The position numbers and the translations under genes were made by a program. Under the pieces are notes generated by a model. The model was given only the letters and a program-made list of their open reading frames with translations. It made no database searches and was not told the origin of the DNA. DNA of 64,000 nt from Kitagawia praeruptora (lineage: Eukaryota > Streptophyta > Magnoliopsida > Apiales > Apiaceae): NCBI GenBank assembly GCA_037693485.1, contig CM075354.1:92997001-93061000 (forward strand), written 5' to 3'. Of the stretch, positions 56,995 to 64,000 are shown one piece after another. Position 1 is the first letter of the stretch, and the number at the start of each line of letters is the position of its first letter.

Positions 56995-58640
56995 ATGTTA
57001 GATTCCACCATTCCTACAAATAACCAAGCTTGTGAACCATCTCCTTTGCCACTTTTCGAAGCTAGTGAACCTGTTGAGTCAAAGCCGCCTGATTTAGAAC
57101 TCAAACCTCTTCCCGATACTCTTAAGTATGCCTTTTTAGGTCCTAACGAGTCTCTTCCCATTATAATTGCCTCTAATTTGACCAAGTCACAAGAGGATGA
57201 GCTTGTTAATATGCTTAGAGAACATAAGGAAGCCATAGGTTGGAGTATCTCAGATATTAAAGGAATTAGTCCGGTCATTGTCCAACATAGGATTCACTTA
57301 GTTGATGATGCCAAACCGGTTAGAGAGCCACAAAGGCGATTGAACCCAACCATGATGGAAGTTGTTAGGAAAGAAATCCTTAAGTGTCTAGATAATGGAA
57401 TCATTTATCCCATTTCTGATAGTTCTTGGGTTAGCCCGATTCAGGTAGTACCTAAAAAGTCGGGTATCACCGTGGTGACTAACGAGAACAATGAGCAAGT
57501 TCCTACTCGTGTCCAATCTAGTTAGAGGGTGTGCATAGACTATAGGAAACTCAATGATGCCACTAGAAAAAACCACTTTCCTTTACCATTCATAGATCAA
57601 ATGTTAGAAAGGTTAGCGGGTCATGCCTACTACTATTTTCTAGATGGTTATTCCGGATATTTCCAAATTCCCATAGCTCCCGATGACCAAGAGAAAACCA
57701 CCTTCACATGTCCCTTTGGAAATTTTGCCTATCGTCGCTTAGCTTCCGGTTTAACCACCGCTCCGGCCACCTTCCAAAGGTGCATGATGAGCATCTTTTC
57801 TGACATGGTAGGAGAGTTTCTAGAGATTTTCATAGATGACTTCTCTATCTTTGGTTCATCTTTTCACCAATGCCTAAATTATCTCGAGTTAGTCTTAAAA
57901 AGGTGTAAAGAAACCAACCTCGTTCTCAATTGGGAGAAATGTCATTTCATGGTTAAGGAATGGATCGTTCTCGGTCATAAAATTTCTGAAAAGGGGATTG
58001 AAGTAGATAAATCTAAAGTTGACCTCATTGCCAATCTTCCTCCACCAAAATCGGTCAAAGCAATTCGTTCCTTTTTAGGACATGCTGGTTTTTATAGGCG
58101 TTTCATTAAAGATTTTAGCAAAAAGGCTAGACCCTTGACCACTCTTCTCGGAAAAGATGTCAAATTCGAGTTCAATAGTGATTATTTACAATCTTTCGAA
58201 CACCTCAAGAAAGAATTGACCTCAGCCCCGATAATCAAGTCTCCCGATTAGAGTCAACCTTTCGAGTTAATGTGTGATGCATCTGATTACGCATTAGGGG
58301 CGGTGTTAGGATAACGAATCAATAAGATACCTCATGTCATATACTACGCTAGTAAGACCTTAAATGATGCGCAACTTAATTATTCTACCACCGAAAAGGA
58401 GCTTCTAGTCATAGTCTTTGCCCTCGAGAAGTTTAGGTCTTATCTTATTGGTTCGAAAACCATTGTTTACACCGATCATTCTGCCCTCCAATATCTCTTC
58501 TCTAAGAAAGATTCAAAGGCCCGATTGATTAGGTGGATCTTGTTGCTCCAAGAGTTTGACCTAGAAATTAGGGATAAGAAGGGGTCTGAAAAGGTCATTG
58601 CCGATCATCTTTCTCGATTAGTGGTGGAGTCCACCATCGA
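56995..58640 (+). pseudogene. Athila reverse transcriptase and RNase H (decayed)
   Basis: One frame, with stops at 57523 (TAG), 58249 (TAG) and 58312 (TAA). It shows the linker, then VCIDYRKLNDATRKNHFPLP, DQMLERLAGHAYYYFLDGYS, and the catalytic IFIDDFSIFG (FIDD box). LVLNWEKCHFMVKEWIVLGH and GFYRRFIKDFSKKARPL form the thumb region. RNase H follows (FELMCDASDYALGAVLG, YTDHSALQYL, ADHLSRL), with the Asp/Glu/Asp residues visible. The FIDD and NWEKCHF style place it in the Athila lineage. Confidence 0.9.
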
Positions 58641-59983
58641 CTCGCCTCTGAATGAATCTTTTCCCGATGAACATCTTCTTTCTATCTCTACTCCTCCTTG
58701 GTTCGCCGACATTGTCAACTACCTTGCAACCGGTGACATTCCTTCTCATTGGTCTACACAAGATAGATCAAAATTTTTCTCACAGGTCAAACACTTCTTT
58801 TGGGACGACCCGTATCTTTTTAAATATTGTCCTGATCAAATCATTTGGAAGTGCGTTCCTAATCAAGAGTTTAGAAGCATACTTTCCTTTTGTCATGATC
58901 AAGCTTGTGGAGGTCATTTTAGTGCTAAGAAAACAGCAGTTAAAATCCTCCAAAGCGGTTTTTATTGGCCTAGTTTGTTTAAGGATGCTGCAGAATTTTG
59001 TGCCACTTGTAGTAGGTGTCAACACTTAGGAAAGATCACTAGGAGAAATATGATGCCAATGAGTCCCAACAATAATCATGGAAATTTTTGATGTATGGGG
59101 AATAGATTTTATGGGTCCCTTTCCTAATTCTTTTGGCAACCTCTATATTCTATTAGCGGTTGATTATGTGTCTAAGTGGGTAGAAGCCATACCAACTAAG
59201 TCCAATGATAACAAGGTCGTCCTTAAATTCTTAAAAGAGAATATCTTTTCTCGATTTGGCACACCTAGGGCTATCATTAGTGACCAAGGTAAGCACTTCA
59301 AGAATCATCAATTTGAGTCCCTTTTGAAAAAGTACTCAATTACTCATAGGTTGGCCACCCCTTATCATCCTCAAACTAGTGGTCAAGTTGAAGTCTCGAA
59401 CAGGCAAATCAAGCAAATTTTAGAAAAGACCGTTAACTCGAATAAGAAGGATTGGTCCATCAAAATGATAGATGCTTTATGGGCCTACCGAACTGCTTTC
59501 AAGACTGTTTTGGGCATGTCCCCTTACAGAATTGTTTTTGGCAAAGCTTGTCACTTGCTAGTTGAACTAGAGCATAGGGCCTTGTGAGCCATTAGAGAAT
59601 TGAACTTTGACTTACCAACTGCCGGCAGTCACAGAAAGTTGCAAGTGTTAGAACTAGAGGAATTAAGAAATGAGGCCTATGAAAATGCTAAAATCTGTAA
59701 AGAAAGAACTAAACTTTTGCATGACAAATCCATTTTGAGAAAATCATTTTCTCCATGTCAAAAAGTTCTTTTATACAATTCTAGGCTTCACTTATTTCCC
59801 GGGAAATTAAAGTCTAGGTGGGAAGGTCCTTACATTGTTCGGATCATTTTTTCTCACGGTGCTGTTGAAATTGAAAATCCTAAAAATGGTGATATATTTA
59901 AAGTTAATGGACAAAGACTCAAACCATTTTTAGAGCTGCCAATTGATCCTGAGGAAGAGGTTATCCACCTCATCGATCCATGA
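58641..59983 (+). pseudogene. Athila integrase (decayed)
   Basis: An HHCC zinc domain (CHDQACGGHFSAKKT...CATCSRCQ) is followed by a +1 frame change at 59078-59091. The core carries the DDE triad in WGIDFMGPFP, IISDQGKHF and GQVEVSNRQIKQ. A TGA at 59585 interrupts just before a C-terminal domain (LEELRNEAYENAKICKERT, SRWEGPYIV) ending at 59983. Integrase inserts element cDNA into the genome; this copy is non-functional. Confidence 0.9.
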
Positions 59984-61240
59984 TTCAAGTAAGTTTCTTC
60001 AGTAGGTATTGGTTAACTCTCTTTCATCCTTATCAGGTATTTTCTCACCATTCTCCTTTGTCATTTATCTTGCATTTGCATACATTGAGGACAATGCATG
60101 ATTTAGGTATGGGGGAGGGTTTTTAGTGTAAATACATAAAATTGAAAAAATCCAAAAAATTAAAAATTTAAAAATCCAAAAATAGAGATATTTTAGCTTA
60201 GTTGTCCTTCCTACTCTTTAAATTTTAAAACTAGTCGGTGTTTAACTGTTCTCCAAAAATTATATGTATAATGCCTTTAGATAATTTGAACGTAGTCAAG
60301 TAAGGTTTTCCTCATGAGACTTGTGTCGAACAAATTTTTTGCTTAAAAGTCCAAGTCGACACATTTGCACAAGACTTTTGATGGAAGAATTGTATAGGAA
60401 TATTATTCGATACCTGAGAGAGAACCCACATGTTAAAATAATGTCGAATCAAACCTTTGCGAAAATTGTTCCAATAGTGTCTTAAATAAAATGAAAGAAA
60501 AAAAAGAAAGAAAGAAAAAGAGTCAATAAATTTTTGTAGAGTGCTTGTGTAATTTTGTAATAATAAAATCTTAGTAGGGAAATCGGCTAGGTTGGGCTCA
60601 TTGATAACCCGAGTAAGTAAGTCTGAGGGGACTTTGTGCCTAGCAACCTAAGGTCCTTTGTGATCTGGAATTGCTGACCTAAAACTCGCTAAATGGGTAT
60701 TGATGCAAAAGTCTTTTGGGACCTCAACCATTGCACGGTCGGTCTAACTACTAAGAACGTGAAGTTTGGCTAGAACATTGTTTTAATAGAGATTGGGTCA
60801 GTTCAATATTGGTTGAAAAAGAGAAAATGTTCGTATGCACTTATCCATCAAAGGCCTTAAATTCACTACACACCTTGGGATTTTTTTTGTAAACGTTTAG
60901 AGTCGATAGAAGTGGATTGTGGGAACCTATAACTTGGATATTATTAGAATAATCTTTAAGGCAGATATTTTCCTACAAAATTATTTTGTTGACACCAATG
61001 AGAGCTAGATTGAAAGAGGAAAGTTGGATACTTGCTGACTTATTTCAAAGATTTTTTGGGTATATCTTCTGTAAACCCTTAGGAGACAACACTCCTCTTG
61101 TAGAGATCGTCTATGAGTTTAACGGGTTGGTAAACCTAAAATTACCTGTGATTCCTATGACAGTGAGTATAGGTTTTTCATTCTGCATTTTTTCATTTTG
61201 TTTTACTCAAGGACGAGCAAAAGATAGGTATGGGGGCATT
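59984..61240 (+). other. Athila 3' untranslated region with two PPT-like tracts
   Basis: No credible protein, although up to 85 codons are open. GGTATGGGGGAGGG at 60108 and AGGTATGGGGGCATT at 61227 are purine tracts. The second abuts the LTR and is the likely plus-strand primer. Confidence 0.65.
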
Positions 61241-62100
61241 TGATAAGTGCATATTGCATATTTTTATTACCTATTTATTGCTTGAACTCGTATTTTAATA
61301 AACTATTTTGTTACATTTCAGGAAATTCGTGAAAAATAAAGAAATAAAGTGCAAAGAAGGAGAAAAGAGGAAGAAAAATGGCTAGAACAAAAGAAGAAGG
61401 AAAAATAATTAGGAGTTTGGAGCAAATTGGAATATTTCAAACACACCCCAAAACCTTCATTTGACTTTATATTTCAAAAGTTTCGGCATCCAGCAGTCTT
61501 GGATTACGGAGCAGCAATCTTGGAAAAAGAAAGAGTGCAGCATGAGGTAGAGAATCTTGAAAGCTGCAGCATGAGATTTGATTTCTTGTTTTCAAATGAA
61601 AACAAGATAATTAACAAGCCCTATAAAAGGCCCTTCATTTCATCATCCTGGGGAGTCGCTTTATTTTTTACCTTCTCTCTTTCTTGCCGATTCCTTTTGC
61701 TTTCTTTTAATACATCTTAGTTTTTAGTTACCCTAAATTTTGTAGCCTCCATCTTGGTTTTCTTCTATTTTGTAATTGTTCTTTGTAAAAACTTCTCTCA
61801 TTTTAATACAAGTTTTATTTTCATTATTTTCGTAAATCCGTTGAGTGGACAAAGTAACGAAATGCTAACCACTTGGGGTTGAAAGTAACAATTTTTATTT
61901 CTTATTGCTTTTCTATCAACTTTCTATCATATCAATTCTCTGTCACCGTGTAGTAAAGTTGATGCTTTAGTCTAGCTGTTGAGTCTAACTTGCCTGAGTG
62001 ATGATTTGTTTTTAGTGCTTATTTAAATCTATTAATCATTGCTTTAATTATTACATTAATTGATGCTGATTATTTTATTTTCACTAGCACTAGTACGTTT
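61241..62100 (+). mobile_element. Athila 3' LTR (right boundary uncertain)
   Basis: Starts TGATAAGTGCATATTGCA directly after the purine tract. A TATA box (CTATAAAAGGC, 61621-61631) lies about 380 bp in. The end could not be set because no second LTR or target duplication is available. Confidence 0.7.
61622..61629 (+). promoter_or_regulatory. LTR TATA box
   Basis: TATAAAAG followed about 50 bp on by a TTTATTTTTTACCTTCTCTC pyrimidine-rich start region, the usual promoter layout of plant LTRs. Confidence 0.6.
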
Positions 62101-62286
62101 CTAATTCTAGTTTCCTTGATCTTAAATTAGGTTCATTTAACTAGCCAAGCCCATTTCCTCTCCTGGTCCATGTTTAATTTTCTAACTTATTTGATTTGTT
62201 TTAGGTCCAAAAAAATTGAACATTAAGTCCATGTCTCTAAAAGCTAGCCCATGTTTTATTATGCCTTGCTTGGTTTGTTAGTTTAA

Positions 62287-62844
62287 ATAGCATAATAACC
62301 CGTGCGAGGCACGGGCCATCCTCTAGCAATTGTTATAAATTCTGTATAGTTTTACGATTTAAGGATATTTTTGAATATAATTGCACCTTTTATGTTCATA
62401 CATATTATAATATCAATATTTTAATTTAGGTATTATTTTATTTATGTATAGATCATATGAGCACTAAAAATAGGATGTTTTGTAGCATATAAATATATTG
62501 TATAGGTTATAACACAATTTCTTTTAGAACAATGATAAAAAGACATATCATCGATGTGAATAATACTCGTCATACAATACTTTCCAGATAAAATTAGTAT
62601 GCTCCTTAATATTTATTTCTTTAAATATCTCATCAAGATATAAGTCGCATAGAATTATACTCCGAAATTACGAGAGGGTTGATTCCCAACACTAACATAA
62701 TTTCACATATTTTTTTGCATAAATATTAAATGGATGGTGCTTTTGTAATTTTTAAACATATAGGGATATTATCGTAAGCTCAGAACCATTAAAATGACAC
62801 TTTTTTGAACTTGTGTTGTGGTTTAATATATAGTAATAGATAGA
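62287..62844 (-). mobile_element. Non-autonomous Helitron
   Basis: On the minus strand it begins TCTATCTATTACTATATA after a host A (62845). It ends with the perfect 7-bp hairpin CCCGTGC-CTC-GCACGGG (62299-62315) and TTATTATGCTAT before a T. CTAT departs from CTRR by one base. The 3' spacing matches the plus-strand terminus at 29171. No Rep/helicase. Confidence 0.65.
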
Positions 62845-62930
62845 TCGTGTACCATATTATGAAAACTAAAATATAATATTTTTAAAATAATGCGAATCAC
62901 CATTATTTTTACTCAAAAATTAAAATAAAA

Positions 62931-64000
62931 GTAAAAATAAGATAATGGAGAGGTCGGGTTTATGTAAAATGTTTTTTTAACTCAAAACTAAAAAGTCAAT
63001 ATAGCACAGTGGTCGGTAGGATAACTTGTGTAAAGGAGGTTCTAGGTTCGATTCACCACAAAAACTCATTTTTTTCATTTAAATAAAAGAGTGGCATTTC
63101 ATGTAATTTTATAACTTGTAAGGGTATAACTGTAATTTGAAAAGGGAATTATTGGCTCAAATTATGTCCTTGTTGCTCTATTATAAATACCATTATTTTT
63201 AATAGTAAAAATAAGATAATGGAGAGGTCGGGTTTATGTAGAAGATTTTTTAACTCAAAACAAAAAATTCAATGTAGCACAGTGTAGGGATGGCAATCGG
63301 GTCGGGCGGGTCGTGTTTTGCCAAACCCGAACCCGATTCTTTTGACCGAACCCGAACCCGAAAATACCCAAAATTATAAACCCGAATCCGTTGGATACTA
63401 AACGGGTTTCGGGTACCCGAAACCCGACCCGAAATCCAAAAAAATAAATAAATAATATTTTTTTATATTAAAAATAAAATAAAACATAAATATATAAATT
63501 TTTTTAATTTTTTATTACAAATTAAATATTAAATATATATATATAATAATAGATAATATATATTAAATGTTAAATATTATGTATAAAATAATAGAAATAA
63601 TAATATATATTAATTTGGGTTTCGGGTCGGGTTCGGGTTCAGATCGGGTTTGATACGGGTTTCGGGTTTTCGGGTCGGGTTCAGGTCGGTATTGGCAAAA
63701 CCCAAACCCGACCCGAAAATGATTCGGGTTTAAAAATCAAACCCAAACCCGAATCCAAACCCGAAAAATTCGGGTTCGATTGGACCCATTCGGGTCGAAA
63801 CGGATCGGGTATCCATCGGATCGGTACAAATTGCCATCCCTAGCACAGTGATTGGTAGGATAACTTGTGTAGAGGAGGTTCTAGGTTCGATTCATCAAAA
63901 AAATTTATTTTTTTCCATTTAAATAAAAGAGTGGCATTTCATGTAATTTTATAACTTGTAAGGGTATAATTGTAATTTCATAGGGGGTTTATTTGCTCAA
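62931..64000 (+). repeat. Tandem duplication (274 bp) of a tRNA-like, SINE-like unit
   Basis: GTAAAAATAAGATAATGGAG begins copies at 62931 and 63205. Each copy carries a pol III-like A box (TAGCACAGTGGT, 63002-63013) and B box (GGTTCGATTCA, 63045-63055). The second copy is interrupted by a hAT MITE and reaches the window end. Confidence 0.7.
63285..63842. mobile_element. hAT MITE inserted in the second SINE-like copy
   Basis: Ends TAGGGATGGCAA and TTGCCATCCCTA, flanked by a perfect 8-bp duplication GCACAGTG (63277-63284, 63843-63850). The 558-bp body is rich in ACCCGAA/TTCGGGT words with a central AT-rich core. Confidence 0.95.

Overview
This is nuclear DNA of a flowering plant. It is AT-rich, contains one long spliced host gene, and is otherwise packed with plant transposable elements (Ty1/copia, Ty3/gypsy Athila and Tat, Sirevirus-like, CACTA, hAT, Stowaway, Helitron and TRIM). 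It looks like a eudicot. The diverged RNase H-like protein family at about 35 kb made me think of Apiaceae, but that is recollection and not proof.

Layout. Positions 1-2240 hold decayed copia and gypsy pol pieces. Positions 2234-8300 hold a CACTA end, a complete 313-bp TRIM, Stowaway and hAT MITEs and Helitron-like sequence. Positions 8684-24530 (minus strand) hold the only convincing host gene, a homologue of the nuclear SANT/GON-4-like germline regulator DUO POLLEN 3 (DUO3). I model eight coding exons, 1493 codons, with an extra 5'UTR intron. Its introns carry MITEs, a copia LTR remnant and a hairpin-rich insert. Positions 24.7-32.8 kb are AT-rich intergenic DNA with tandem duplications, Helitron termini, a 9-bp-TSD MITE and a retroposed poly(A) sequence.

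Positions 32825-53800 form a nested block. A minus-strand Sirevirus-like LTR (about 1058 bp once insertions are removed) is split by a 12.3-kb CACTA-like unit and by a 3987-bp solo LTR with a perfect 5-bp TSD. The CACTA-like unit contains an RNase H-like gene, a second complete CACTA element (35519-41091, TSD AGG) carrying exon fragments of host genes (Di19-like zinc finger, GT31-type galactosyltransferase), and a 174-bp tandem array. A degenerate env-like/post-pol ORF follows at 50410-53796.

Positions 53800-62100 hold an Athila-lineage gypsy element that reads on the plus strand (gag, PR, RT, RNase H, IN, 3' LTR). It has many stops and frameshifts and no visible 5' LTR. The last 1.7 kb holds a minus-strand Helitron and a 274-bp tandem duplication of a tRNA-like (SINE-like) unit. 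One copy of that unit is interrupted by a hAT MITE with an 8-bp TSD, while the other copy keeps the empty site.

Nothing here behaves as an operon. Apart from DUO3, coding potential belongs to mobile elements or to host fragments they captured. I could not run any search or alignment. Intron boundaries come from GT/AG sites, reading phase and remembered family conservation.
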